Shown one piece after another: positions 51,948-60,768 of a stretch of 64,000 nucleotides of DNA. The DNA comes from Erythrobacter sp. SD-21. GTDB lineage: Bacteria > Pseudomonadota > Alphaproteobacteria > Sphingomonadales > Sphingomonadaceae. The translations under genes were made by a program, and so were the position numbers. Each line of letters begins with the position of its first letter. The stretch's first letter is position 1. The DNA is taken from contig NZ_ABCG01000002.1 in the NCBI RefSeq assembly GCF_000181515.1, positions 434,001-498,000 of the forward strand. Reading direction: 5' to 3'. Under the pieces are notes generated by a model, which saw nothing but the letters and a program-made list of their open reading frames with translations, had not been told where the DNA came from and did no database searches.

Positions 51948-52286
51948 ATGGCCAAAAAACGCTCTCTCCTGTCCCGCTGGTGGTTCTGGCTGGCGCTGCT
52001 CGTGGTGCTGGCGCTGGGCGCCGCCTGGCTCTTGCGCGGAGAGGCGCTCACGCGCACCGGCGAGGCGGGTACGGCCTATGCCGCGCGGGTCGGGTGCTCG
52101 TGCCGCTTCGTCGCGGGCCGAAGCCTAGAGGATTGCGCTAAGGACAAGCTGGAAGGCATGGAGCTGGTCTCGCTGAGCGACAACGAGACGACCAAGAGCG
52201 TCACCGCTTCGATTCCCTTCGTCGCCTCCGACACGGCGAGCTATCGCGAAGGCTACGGCTGCGTGCTCAAGAAGTGGGAAGACTAG
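51948..52286 (+). CDS. Small membrane-anchored Cys-rich protein, unknown function
   Basis: 112 residues from ATG 51948; ATG 51936 is an alternative four codons upstream. N-terminal signal anchor (KKRSLLSRWWFWLALLVVLALGAAWLL). The exported domain has four cysteines: GCSCRF, EDCAKD and GYGCVL, probably two disulfides. It diverges from the serine hydrolase gene by 37 bp. No family recognised. Confidence 0.7.
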   Translation: MAKKRSLLSRWWFWLALLVVLALGAAWLLRGEALTRTGEAGTAYAARVGCSCRFVAGRSLEDCAKDKLEGMELVSLSDNETTKSVTASIPFVASDTASYREGYGCVLKKWED

Positions 52287-52294
52287 GCGGCAGG

Positions 52295-53446
52295 CTAGTC
52301 GCAGCGCGTGGTGGAATCGATCCAGCCGCCGCCGAGGACGCGGTCCCCGGCATAGATGACCGCCGCCTGCCCTGGCGCCACGCCGAATTCGGGCGTTTCG
52401 AAGCGCAAGGTGGTTGCCGCCCCTTCGCCGAGCGGTCCGTCGAGCGTGATTGGGACCGGCTTGGCGAGGCTGCGGACCTTGGCGGTCAGCGGGACGTCAG
52501 GCAGCGGCCCGATGCGATTGGTTTCGACCAGATGCGCCGCGGAAACGGCCAGCATGCGCTTGGGGCCAACCTTCACTTGCGCCTGGTCCGCGTCGATGCC
52601 GACGACATAGAGCGGTTCGGGCTGGCCACCGATCTCGAGGCCGCGGCGCTGGCCGACGGTGTAATGGACGACGCCCTTGTGAGTCCCCAGCTCCTCGCCC
52701 GTAGCGGCGTGGACGATTGCCCCGGGTGCCGCGCCTTCGGGGCGCATCTTCTTGACGATCTTGGCGTAATCGCCGTCGGGCACGAAGCAGATGTCCTGGC
52801 TGTCCGGCTTGGCCGCGTTGCGCAGACCGGCGGCTTCGGCCAGCTCGCGCACCTGCGCCTTGGGCAGGCCGCCCAACGGGAAGCGCAGGAAATTGAGCTG
52901 GTCTTCGGTCGTCGCGTAAAGGAAATAGGACTGGTCGCGTGCCGGATCGTTTGCGCGATGCAGTTCGGGACCCGCCGGCCCCATCAGCCGCTGGACGTAA
53001 TGGCCGGTCGCAAGGCAGTCCGCGCCGAGCTCCCGCGCCATGGCGAACAAATCGGTGAACTTGGGCCCCATGTTGCAGCGGATACAGGGCACCGGCGTGC
53101 GCCCGGCGAGATATTCGTCGGCGAACGTCTCGACCACCTCCTCGCGAAATGCGCTCTCATGGTCGGAGACGTAATGCGCGATTCCCAGCCGGTCGGCCAC
53201 GGCGCGTGCATCGGCGATATCGTCGCCCGCGCAGCAGGCGCCCTTGCGCCCCGTTGCCGCGCCATAATCGTAAAGTTGCAGCGTTATTCCGATGACTTCC
53301 GCGCCGCTTTTGGCCGCCAGCGCCGCGACGACCGACGAATCGACGCCGCCCGACATGGCGACCACGATCCGGCTTTCGGATGCAGGCTTTTCAAGATCGA
53401 ACAATCCGGCGGCGAGCGCCGGTTCGAGAAGGCGGGATTCGGGCAT
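52295..53446 (-). CDS. mnmA: tRNA-specific 2-thiouridylase MnmA
   Basis: Adds the 2-thio group to U34 of Glu, Gln and Lys tRNAs. PP-loop motif [15 protein letters not shown]. The catalytic cysteines are in TPVPCIRCN and in DSQDICFV. The start at ATG 53446 ([11 protein letters not shown]) is preferred to the GTG five codons upstream. 383 residues, with a slightly extended N-terminus typical of this order. It complements MnmE/MnmG at the left end, so two wobble-U pathways are represented in the window. Confidence 0.96.
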   Translation of the reverse strand: MPESRLLEPALAAGLFDLEKPASESRIVVAMSGGVDSSVVAALAAKSGAEVIGITLQLYDYGAATGRKGACCAGDDIADARAVADRLGIAHYVSDHESAFREEVVETFADEYLAGRTPVPCIRCNMGPKFTDLFAMARELGADCLATGHYVQRLMGPAGPELHRANDPARDQSYFLYATTEDQLNFLRFPLGGLPKAQVRELAEAAGLRNAAKPDSQDICFVPDGDYAKIVKKMRPEGAAPGAIVHAATGEELGTHKGVVHYTVGQRRGLEIGGQPEPLYVVGIDADQAQVKVGPKRMLAVSAAHLVETNRIGPLPDVPLTAKVRSLAKPVPITLDGPLGEGAATTLRFETPEFGVAPGQAAVIYAGDRVLGGGWIDSTTRCD

Positions 53447-53740
53447 AGCGGCCCTGTACACAAGCTTGGCCGCGCTCGCCAGTATTAGCGGGATTGCGCG
53501 GCAGACGATGATTCACAGTCCTTTTACCATGTCGCCCTATCAAGGCAGCATGTTTGAGGGGCACATCAAGAAGAAGACGCTCGGAGACGCGCGCGAAAGC
53601 ACGGGTCTGCACCAGTTTCGCTGGACGGAACTGGTGGCAAAGCTCTCCGCGACTCGCGAACTTCGCGAGGAGCTTTCGAGGGGAGAACCCGGGGGATTCG
53701 AGGCGTTTGGCGATGTCCGCCGGGAAAACGGCGAGGAAAG

Positions 53741-53756
53741 TAAACGGGCTGTTAAC
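53741..53756 (+). promoter_or_regulatory. Candidate CtrA box upstream of sciP
   Basis: TAAA, seven bases, TTAAC: one mismatch from TTAA-N7-TTAAC, with the 3' half reading TTAACCAC. It lies about 90 bp before the sciP start. SciP is an antagonist of CtrA and its gene is CtrA-controlled in Caulobacter. The gap 53447-53843 shows no convincing gene and holds GANTC at 53510, 53652 and 53696. Confidence 0.45.
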
Positions 53757-53843
53757 CACACTGCTTTAGCGCATGGCAAAGACGAGGCGCTAGGTCAGGA
53801 CCGAGCCGCAACTGGTGCGGTGCAAGGCGACCGAGAGAAATAG

Positions 53844-54143
53844 ATGATCGAAAATCAGGACATCCGCCCTGCACAGGTGATCGGCCCGCTTGGCGAGCCG
53901 CTGACCCTTGAGGATTTGCCGTCCCCCTCGACGAGACGTTGGGTGGTGCGCCGGAAGGCTGAAGTCGTGGCTGCCGTGAACGGCGGGCTACTGACGATCG
54001 ACGAGGTCCTCGAACGTTACGGTCTGACGCTGGAGGAATTCGCTTCCTGGCAGCGCGCCGTCGATCGTTCGGGCATGCAGGGCCTGCGCGTGACGCGTAT
54101 CCAGCATTATCGAGATCTCTACGAACGCCAGTTCAAGTACTGA
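53844..54143 (+). CDS. sciP: CtrA inhibitor SciP (DUF1153)
   Basis: Small helix-turn-helix protein that binds CtrA and DNA and blocks CtrA-driven transcription after S-phase. 99 residues. Signatures: VIGPLGEPLTLEDLPSPSTRRWVVRRKAEVVAAVNGGLLTIDEV, then the HTH LERYGLTLEEFASWQRAVDR and YRDLYERQFKY-type C-terminus. A CtrA-like motif sits upstream. The gap on its left is nearly 400 bp, unusually long for this window, consistent with a regulated promoter. Confidence 0.95.
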   Translation: MIENQDIRPAQVIGPLGEPLTLEDLPSPSTRRWVVRRKAEVVAAVNGGLLTIDEVLERYGLTLEEFASWQRAVDRSGMQGLRVTRIQHYRDLYERQFKY

Positions 54144-54219
54144 TCCGGAGCCTTTCCGCTGTATGGCGGGAACCAAAACCTCCTGAATCCGCTCCCTTTC
54201 TGCCCCCATGCAGACAAGG

Positions 54220-54244
54220 GGAACCGCCGATCCTGCCCAACGTT
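54220..54244 (+). promoter_or_regulatory. EcfG-type (general stress response) promoter of the GlsB gene
   Basis: GGAAC, 16 bases, CGTT: an exact match to the alphaproteobacterial EcfG sigma promoter (GGAAC-N16/17-CGTT). It lies 45 bp upstream of the ATG of a GlsB/YeaQ/YmgE stress-family gene, with AGGAGG as ribosome site. Both the motif and the gene family fit stress induction. Confidence 0.8.
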
Positions 54245-54288
54245 GGGATAATACAGGGTCGGACGGTAGAGAAACAGGAGGATTTGCA

Positions 54289-54555
54289 ATGGGTTGGATT
54301 ATCGCAATTATCGTCGGCGGCGTCGCCGGCTGGCTCGCTAGCTTGGTCATGGCGCGTGATGCGTCGATGGGCATTTTCTGGAATATCATCGTCGGCATCA
54401 TCGGCGCGCTGATCGGTAACTTCCTTGCAGGCGCTTTGTTCGGCATCGAAGGCACGATCCAGTCCTTCAACTTGACCGGCTTTATCATCGCGATCGTCGG
54501 CGCCATCGTGCTGCTCGGTATCGCCAATCTCGTCCAGCGCGGCCGCGTCCGCTAA
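54289..54555 (+). CDS. GlsB/YeaQ/YmgE family stress response membrane protein
   Basis: Small transglycosylase-associated family membrane protein. ATG 54289 follows AGGAGG by 8 nt, ruling out the longer frame from 54208. Three helices: WIIAIIVGGVAGWLASLVM, FWNIIVGIIGALIGNFLAGALFG and FIIAIVGAIVLLGIANLV. 88 residues. Function unknown beyond stress association. Own EcfG-type promoter and own terminator, so a monocistronic unit. Confidence 0.92.
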   Translation: MGWIIAIIVGGVAGWLASLVMARDASMGIFWNIIVGIIGALIGNFLAGALFGIEGTIQSFNLTGFIIAIVGAIVLLGIANLVQRGRVR

Positions 54556-54580
54556 GACAGGTTAGCTTCGAGAAACAGAA

Positions 54581-54620
54581 GAGGGGCGGTGCAGCAGAAG
54601 CTGCGCCGCCCTCTTCGTTT
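54581..54620 (+). terminator. Rho-independent terminator of the GlsB gene
   Basis: GAGGGGCGGTGCAGC, loop AGAA, GCTGCGCCGCCCTC, then TTCGTTT. The stem is about 14 bp with a one-base bulge. It starts 26 bp past the stop codon. Confidence 0.88.
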
Positions 54621-54724
54621 GCGGCATCAATCACGCGACCTGCCATTCGTCCGCGCCCCTTCCACCCCGGTCGAGACGGAGATTGCCCCTCATACGTGCA
54701 TGATCTACACGGCAATACGCAGAC

Positions 54725-54753
54725 TTGCCTATTGTGATTTACCTCACTAATAC
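54725..54753 (+). promoter_or_regulatory. Promoter of the RND operon with an embedded CRP/FNR-like palindrome
   Basis: -35 TTGCCT (54725-54730), 17-bp spacer, -10 TAATAC (54748-54753). The spacer contains TGTGA-TTTACC-TCACT (54733-54748), nine of ten bases of the TGTGA-N6-TCACA consensus. A dimer bound there would block polymerase. The start codon is about 35 nt downstream of the predicted +1. Confidence 0.55.
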
Positions 54754-54795
54754 ACCGGGAATTGACGGAAGTCGGCGCCAGACGGGGCATGAAGA

Positions 54796-55989
54796 ATGAC
54801 GTATGAATCGGAAATAAGGGCTGAGAACGCGGGCGCGGAGAGCGTGACGCTGGATGGCGAGCCGGTGGTGGGCGCAAAAACGCATCGTAGTCGCAAGCGC
54901 CTCTACATCATCATCGCGATCGCCGTGCTGGCGGCCATTGCCGCTGCCTACGTCCTGCTCACGATGGGCGCCACCGAGGAAGAAACCGATCGCGGTTCAC
55001 AGGCTCCGGCCATCACCGTGGTCTCGCCCGGTCGCACGACCGTCGAAGGCCAAGTGATCGCCACCGGCGTGCTTGCCGCGCGTCGCGAAGCGCCGGTTGG
55101 CGTGGTCGGCGAGGGTGGCCGAGTCGTGTCGGTCCCCGTCGAAGCCGGCGACTGGGTCCGCCAGGGCCAGGTTCTCGCGGTCATCGATCGCTCGGTCCAG
55201 TCGCAACAGGCACGCGCCGCTTCGGCGCAGGTGCAGGTCGCGCAGGCCGATGCCGATCTCGCCCAGTCGAACCTCGACCGTGCGCTCCAGCTGGTCGAAC
55301 GCGGCTTCGTATCGAAAGCTGATGTCGATCGTCTGACGGCAACGCGCGATGCCGCCGTTGCCCGCGTTCAGGTGGCCCGCGCGCAGGTCGGTGAACTGCA
55401 GGCGCGCAACGCCCGCCTCAATATCGTCGCGCCGTCCGCCGGTCTGATACTCGAACGCAATGTCGAAATCGGTGCAACCGTTTCGGCAGGCTCGGGCGCA
55501 CTGTTCCGTATTGCGCGCGGAGGCGAACTCGAAATGCTTGCGCAGGTGGGAGAGGAAGAGCTTGCGCGCCTTCGCGCCGGCGTTTCCGCCGAAGTCACGC
55601 CGGTTGGGTCCAGCGAAAGCTTCACCGGGCAGGTCTGGCAGGTTGCACCGACGATCGACGGCCGCACCCGCCAGGGAACGGCGCGCATCGCCCTGTCCTA
55701 CGATCCGGCCCTGCGCCCCGGCGGCTTTGCCACCGCACGCATCCTCAGCGGCACGACGACGGCCCCCCTGCTTCCCGAAAGCGCCGTCCTCTCGGACGAC
55801 AAGGGCAGCTTCGTCTACGTCATCGACAAGGAAAACAAGGCCCAGCGCGTGGCGGTCGAGACCGGCCTCGTCACCAGCGAGGGCGTCGTCATCACCAGCG
55901 GTATCAACGGCACGGAGAAGATCGTGCTGCAGGCGGGCGGCTTCCTCACCGAAGGCGAAACGGTCAACCCGCGCCCGCAGGGCAATTGA
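54796..55989 (+). CDS. RND efflux periplasmic adaptor (membrane fusion protein)
   Basis: Links the inner-membrane pump to an outer-membrane channel. N-terminal signal anchor (about residues 37-58, YIIIAIAVLAAIAAAYVLLTMG) after a charged cytoplasmic tail. Lipoyl/barrel-sandwich halves: VVSVPVEAGDWVRQGQVLAVID and NARLNIVAPSAGLILERNVEIG, flanking an alpha-hairpin (SQQARAASAQVQVAQADADLAQ). Beta-barrel and membrane-proximal domains follow. 397 residues. The pump gene begins 13 bp later. No outer-membrane factor or local regulator gene is present. Confidence 0.94.
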   Translation: MTYESEIRAENAGAESVTLDGEPVVGAKTHRSRKRLYIIIAIAVLAAIAAAYVLLTMGATEEETDRGSQAPAITVVSPGRTTVEGQVIATGVLAARREAPVGVVGEGGRVVSVPVEAGDWVRQGQVLAVIDRSVQSQQARAASAQVQVAQADADLAQSNLDRALQLVERGFVSKADVDRLTATRDAAVARVQVARAQVGELQARNARLNIVAPSAGLILERNVEIGATVSAGSGALFRIARGGELEMLAQVGEEELARLRAGVSAEVTPVGSSESFTGQVWQVAPTIDGRTRQGTARIALSYDPALRPGGFATARILSGTTTAPLLPESAVLSDDKGSFVYVIDKENKAQRVAVETGLVTSEGVVITSGINGTEKIVLQAGGFLTEGETVNPRPQGN

Positions 55990-56002
55990 CGGGAGGCTCG
56001 CA

Positions 56003-59000
56003 ATGAACTTCCAGAACATTTCCGCCTGGTCGATCCGCAACCCGGTCATCCCCCTGGTTGCCTTCACCGCACTGTTGCTGGCCGGCATCCTCAGCTTTGC
56101 GCGGATGGACGTGGTCAACAACCCGGATATCGACTTTCCGGCTGTCAACGTCACAATTTCGCAGCCCGGTGCCGCGCCGACCGAGATCGAGAACCAGATT
56201 ACGCAACGGGTGGAATCGGCGGTGCGCGCCGTCAACGGGGTGAACAAGATCACCTCGACCGCGCGCGAAGGAAGTTCCAACACCTTCATCGAATTCGAAA
56301 TCGGCACCGACACCAACAATGCGGTCGCCGAGGTCAAGAATGCCATCGACGGAGTGCGCTCGAGCCTGCCCGACGGGATTCTCGAGCCGCGTATCGAGAA
56401 GGTGAACATCGCCGGCGGCTTCCTCGGCATCTACGCTGTCGAGGCAAGCGACATGACGTTGGAGCAGCTCAGCTGGTTCATCGATGACGCGGTCGCCAAG
56501 CGCCTGCTCTCGATCGAGGGTATGGCCGAAGCGGGCCGGTTCGGCGGCGTCGACCGTGAGATCGAGGTCACGCTGGATCTCGCCAAGATGCAGGCCTACG
56601 GCGTCACGGCTAGCGAAATCAACCAGGCCCTCCGCCGGGACAATATCGACGCGGCGGGTGGCATGGCCGAAGTGGGAGGCACGCGCCAGTCTGTCCGCGT
56701 GCTCGGCAACACCGAAAGTGCGTATGCGCTGTCGCAGCGCCAGATCCGCCTTGCCAATGGCACTACGCTCAAGCTGGCCGACGTCGCTACCGTGCGTGAC
56801 GGCAATTCCGAACGGAGTTCGATTTCCAAGGTCCGCGACAAGGAAGTCGTCAATTTCTACATGAGCCGCGCCAAGGGCGCCTCGGACGTGACCGTTTTCG
56901 AGGACGCGCAAGAGCTGATCGCGCAAGTTGAAGCGGAAAATCCCGACGTCGAATTCATCCAGCTGTTCGACACGGTCAAATACACGAAGGACCAGTATTC
57001 CAGCTCGATCGCCGCCATGATCGAAGGCGCGATACTTGCCGTCGTCGTCGTGTTCTTCTTCCTGCGTGACTGGCGCGCGACCTTCATCTCCGCGGTCGCT
57101 ATCCCGCTTTCGGCGATCCCGACCTTCTGGTTCATGGATTTGCTCGGCTTCAACTTGAACCAGCTTTCTCTGCTGGCGCTGGGGCTTGTGGCCGGAGTGC
57201 TGGTCGACGACGCGATTGTGGAAATCGAGAATATCGTACGGCACATGCGGATGGGCAAGACCGCCTATCAGGCGTCGATCGACGCCGCCGATGAAATTGG
57301 CCTGCCCGTGGTGGCGACCAGTTTCTGCATTGTCGCGGTATTCCTGCCGGTCGGCCTGATGCCGGGCGTGACCGGGCAATTCTTCAAGAACTTCGGTCTA
57401 ACGGTCGTCATTGCCGTGCTGATGAGCCTTGCCGTGGCGCGTATGATCACGCCAATGCTGGCGGCCTATTTCCTTCAGGCCAAGGGCCATGCCGCGCATG
57501 GCGAGGGCAAGTGGATGGACCGCTACATGCGCGTACTCCACTGGTCGCTCGAACGGGGCAAGATGCACGCGCGCCGCGCCGGTTTGCCTGGCCCCAAACA
57601 CCGTTGGCTCTACGTCCTCTCGCTGTTCTTCATCGTACTGGCGCTGCTGGCGATTTCCGGCATGGCCGTCTTCATGACGTTCAACATGATCGACGGGCTT
57701 GCCGTCCCGCAGACGCTCGCCGATGCGGTGGCCGACGAGGACAGCTTCGTCCACGCGCTGGTCATGCGTCCGCTCCAGTTGATCCAGTTGGCGGTGGCCA
57801 CCGCAGTCGGTTTTGCGCTGACGTTCCTGTTCCTCAAGCTGCTCGGCCTTATCACTCGTATCTTCGGCGAGCGCCTTGCACAGACCTGGCGCTATCTCGA
57901 AGCGCGTTTCTATGACCACCGCGTGTGGATGCTCGGCCTCGGCTGGTTCTCCTTCCTCTTGACAATCCTGCTGTTCGGGCAGACCCCGTTCCAGTTCAAT
58001 CCGGAGGTCGACAGTGACAATTCGCAGGTGCGGATCGAAATGGTCCCCGGCACCACGCTGGAAAGCACCGAGCGCGTAGCCGACGACGTTGCCGAACTGC
58101 TTTACGAACAGCAGGAAGTCGACCTCGTCCTCGAACGCGTCAACGAAGGCAGCGCCACGCTCTACATCACGCTCGCCGAGGATCGTGAGCGGCCGTCCTA
58201 TGTCTTCGAGCGCGACCTCGCGCCCGAACTGGCCAAGATCCCCGACGCACGCGTGCGCTGGAATTCTATGAATGGTCCCGGGGGCGGTGGAAGCGGGCGT
58301 GACCTTACCATCATGCTTGCCGGTTCCGACCCGGTTCTGCTCAACGCTACCGCCTCCTCGCTGGTCGAAGAAATGAAGGATCTCGACACGGTAGTCGCGC
58401 CGCGGATTACCGCCGACGTGCCTCGCCCCGAGATCATCATTCGCCCGCGTACGGAACTGATGGCGGATCTCGGCGTATCGACCGCTTCGGTCAGCCAGGC
58501 GATCCGCATCGCGACCATGGGCGAAATCGAGCAGAACGCGGCAAAGTTCTCGCTGTCGGACCGACAAATCCCGATCACCGTGCGTCTTCCCGAAGCCGCG
58601 CGGGAAGACATCACGACGATACGCAACCTGCCCGTTCCGACCGCCAATGGAAGCTCGGTCCCGCTGGGACGTATCGCCGACATCAGCTTCGGCTCAGGTC
58701 CGACGACGATCCAGCGCTACAACCAGAACCGCCGTGTCTTCATTGGTGCAGACCTAGCTAGCGGAGTCCTGCGCGGCAATGCGATGGAGGAGATCAACCA
58801 GCTCCCCACACTCGCCAACCTGCCGCAGGGCGTGATCCGCGACCAGGTGGGCGAAGACGAGCTGCAGCAGGAGCTGCTCGACAACTTCAGCGTCGCCCTG
58901 CTTGCGGGTATCCTGCTGGTCTTCGCGGTGCTGGTCCTGCTCTACAAGCGCCTGATGAGCCCGCTGGTCAACATGACCTCCCTGGCGCTCGCGCCGCTGG

Positions 59001-59476
59001 GCGGAATTTTCCTTGTCTGGCTGGTCGGCCAACCGCTCTCCATGCCGGTGCTTATCGGTATCCTGCTGTTGCTGGGCATCGTCTCGAAGAACTCGATCCT
59101 GCTGATCGATTTCGCGATTGAGGAGATGGAACGCGGCACACGCAAGATCGACGCGATCATCGATGCCGGGCACAAGCGCGCGCAGCCGATCGTCATGACC
59201 ACCGTCGCCATGACGGCGGGCATGGTGCCGACCGCGCTAAGCCTTTCGGGCGATGGTGCTTGGCGGGCCCCCATGGGCACGGTGGTGATTGGCGGTCTTA
59301 TCTTGTCGACGCTGCTCACACTCCTGATCGTCCCGGCGGGCTTCAGCCTCGCCGACGGCTTCGAAAAACGAATCGGGCCGTGGATGCGGACCAAGTTCCT
59401 CACCTATCGTCCCGGCGACGAGGACCGCAAGGTTCCCCCGCAAGGCGGACAGCCCGGGATCGAACCGGCGGAGTGA
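56003..59476 (+). CDS. RND family efflux pump permease, with extra transmembrane insertion
   Basis: Proton-driven HAE1-like exporter. ATG 56003 follows GGGAGG. N-terminus NISAWSIRNPVIPLVAFTALLLAG is typical. The proton-relay aspartate pair is in GVLVDDAIVEIENI (TM4). The second-half counterpart is LLLGIVSKNSILLIDFAIEEMERG. 1157 residues, about 110 more than usual. The excess lies between TM6 (about 466-491) and TM7 (about 640-660). It includes two added hydrophobic segments, about 535-560 (WLYVLSLFFIVLALLAISG) and 594-622 (LIQLAVATAVGFALTFLFLK). Substrates unknown. Confidence 0.94.
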   Translation: MNFQNISAWSIRNPVIPLVAFTALLLAGILSFARMDVVNNPDIDFPAVNVTISQPGAAPTEIENQITQRVESAVRAVNGVNKITSTAREGSSNTFIEFEIGTDTNNAVAEVKNAIDGVRSSLPDGILEPRIEKVNIAGGFLGIYAVEASDMTLEQLSWFIDDAVAKRLLSIEGMAEAGRFGGVDREIEVTLDLAKMQAYGVTASEINQALRRDNIDAAGGMAEVGGTRQSVRVLGNTESAYALSQRQIRLANGTTLKLADVATVRDGNSERSSISKVRDKEVVNFYMSRAKGASDVTVFEDAQELIAQVEAENPDVEFIQLFDTVKYTKDQYSSSIAAMIEGAILAVVVVFFFLRDWRATFISAVAIPLSAIPTFWFMDLLGFNLNQLSLLALGLVAGVLVDDAIVEIENIVRHMRMGKTAYQASIDAADEIGLPVVATSFCIVAVFLPVGLMPGVTGQFFKNFGLTVVIAVLMSLAVARMITPMLAAYFLQAKGHAAHGEGKWMDRYMRVLHWSLERGKMHARRAGLPGPKHRWLYVLSLFFIVLALLAISGMAVFMTFNMIDGLAVPQTLADAVADEDSFVHALVMRPLQLIQLAVATAVGFALTFLFLKLLGLITRIFGERLAQTWRYLEARFYDHRVWMLGLGWFSFLLTILLFGQTPFQFNPEVDSDNSQVRIEMVPGTTLESTERVADDVAELLYEQQEVDLVLERVNEGSATLYITLAEDRERPSYVFERDLAPELAKIPDARVRWNSMNGPGGGGSGRDLTIMLAGSDPVLLNATASSLVEEMKDLDTVVAPRITADVPRPEIIIRPRTELMADLGVSTASVSQAIRIATMGEIEQNAAKFSLSDRQIPITVRLPEAAREDITTIRNLPVPTANGSSVPLGRIADISFGSGPTTIQRYNQNRRVFIGADLASGVLRGNAMEEINQLPTLANLPQGVIRDQVGEDELQQELLDNFSVALLAGILLVFAVLVLLYKRLMSPLVNMTSLALAPLGGIFLVWLVGQPLSMPVLIGILLLLGIVSKNSILLIDFAIEEMERGTRKIDAIIDAGHKRAQPIVMTTVAMTAGMVPTALSLSGDGAWRAPMGTVVIGGLILSTLLTLLIVPAGFSLADGFEKRIGPWMRTKFLTYRPGDEDRKVPPQGGQPGIEPAE

Positions 59477-59490
59477 GCGTCGCCTAGGAT

Positions 59491-60768
59491 ATGGCGGGCA
59501 CTACGCGACAAGAGGTAAGTACGGGCGGCGCGCCGCTCCCGCCCGATCGCGCCCGTGCGATGCGCCGGACGGCCACGGGCATGCTCGTGCTCATGGCAGC
59601 GATCTTCATTGCCTCGGGGGGCTGGCTCGACGTGCACCCGGCCTGGGGCTACGTCCATGCCTTCGCAGAAGCCGCAATGGTCGGTGGCCTCGCCGACTGG
59701 TTCGCGGTCACCGCCCTATTCCGCCGTCCGCTGGGCCTGCCGATCCCGCACACGGCGATCATCCCGGAAAACAAGGACCGGATCGCCGACACCATGGCGG
59801 GCTTCCTGCGTGAGAACTTCCTCACGCCGCAGGTGGTCGCGCGCAGGATGGGGGCGATGAACCTCGCGGGCGCGGTCGGCAGCTATCTCGCCGATCCCAA
59901 GGCGGTGCGCGATTCGCGCGTCCGCGTGGGGGCAGGCGAGCTTGCGGTCGAGGTCCTCGAGTCGCTCGATCCGGAACGGCTGGGCACGCAGGTTCGCGCC
60001 GGACTCGCGGCGCAGATCGAAAAGCTGGAGATAGCGCCGCTGCTCGGCGGCATGCTCGAAGCGATGATCGAGGACGGGAGGCACAAGGCCCTGATCGACA
60101 AGATCATCCGCTGGGCCGGCCTCGTGCTAGAGGACAACGAAGAGATGGTCCGCGAAATGGTCCATCGCCGCGCCAACGCCGTGCTGCGTTTCACCGGCCT
60201 CGACGAACGCTTGGCCAATTCGGTGATCGACGGGCTCTACAAGCTGCTTGCCGAGGTGCTTGTCGATCCCGAACACCCCTTGCGCGACAAGATCGAAGAG
60301 GGGCTGGAAGAGCTCGCCAAGGGCCTGCGCGAAGATCCCGAGATGCAGGCACGCGTGGAGCGCCTGAAAGTCGAACTGCTCAACAATCCGGCGATCGCGA
60401 ACTGGTGGCAGTCGGTCTGGGAGCGCATCCGCGCCCGGCTTATCCGGTCGATCCGCGAGAGCGGCGGCGCAGGCGGCGGCTATCTCGGCGAAACGCTGGC
60501 CGAGTTGGGCGGCGCGCTACGCGACGATATCCGCCTGCAGCAGCAGGTCAACCGCTTTGCCCGCCGCACAGCCGTGGGCGTTGCCACGCGTTACGGCGAC
60601 CAGATCGTGCAGTTGGTGTCGGAAACCGTCCGCCGCTGGGATGCAACCACGCTGACGGATCGCGTCGAAAGCGCGGTAGGTCGTGACCTGCAGTTCATCC
60701 GGATAAACGGGACGCTGGTGGGCGGGCTGGTGGGAGTGACGATCCACACGCTGAGCCATTTGTTCTAG
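59491..60768 (+). CDS. DUF445 (YjiN-like) membrane protein
   Basis: Conserved inner-membrane protein of unknown function. First helix about residues 30-48 (GMLVLMAAIFIASGGWL), then the family signature EAAMVGGLADWFAVTALFRRPLGLPIPHTAIIPENKDRIADTMAGFLRENF. A long helical central region follows. A C-terminal helix (GTLVGGLVGVTIHTLSHLF) closes the protein. 425 residues. It is 14 bp from the pump gene and may be co-transcribed. Convergent with the secreted-protein gene, stops overlapping by 4 nt. Confidence 0.92.
   Translation: MAGTTRQEVSTGGAPLPPDRARAMRRTATGMLVLMAAIFIASGGWLDVHPAWGYVHAFAEAAMVGGLADWFAVTALFRRPLGLPIPHTAIIPENKDRIADTMAGFLRENFLTPQVVARRMGAMNLAGAVGSYLADPKAVRDSRVRVGAGELAVEVLESLDPERLGTQVRAGLAAQIEKLEIAPLLGGMLEAMIEDGRHKALIDKIIRWAGLVLEDNEEMVREMVHRRANAVLRFTGLDERLANSVIDGLYKLLAEVLVDPEHPLRDKIEEGLEELAKGLREDPEMQARVERLKVELLNNPAIANWWQSVWERIRARLIRSIRESGGAGGGYLGETLAELGGALRDDIRLQQQVNRFARRTAVGVATRYGDQIVQLVSETVRRWDATTLTDRVESAVGRDLQFIRINGTLVGGLVGVTIHTLSHLF

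Noticed and set aside
53391..53759. 122-codon minus-strand frame between mnmA and sciP
   Set aside because: It overlaps the mnmA 5' end and has no domain or ribosome-site support. The area is more likely regulatory DNA for sciP.
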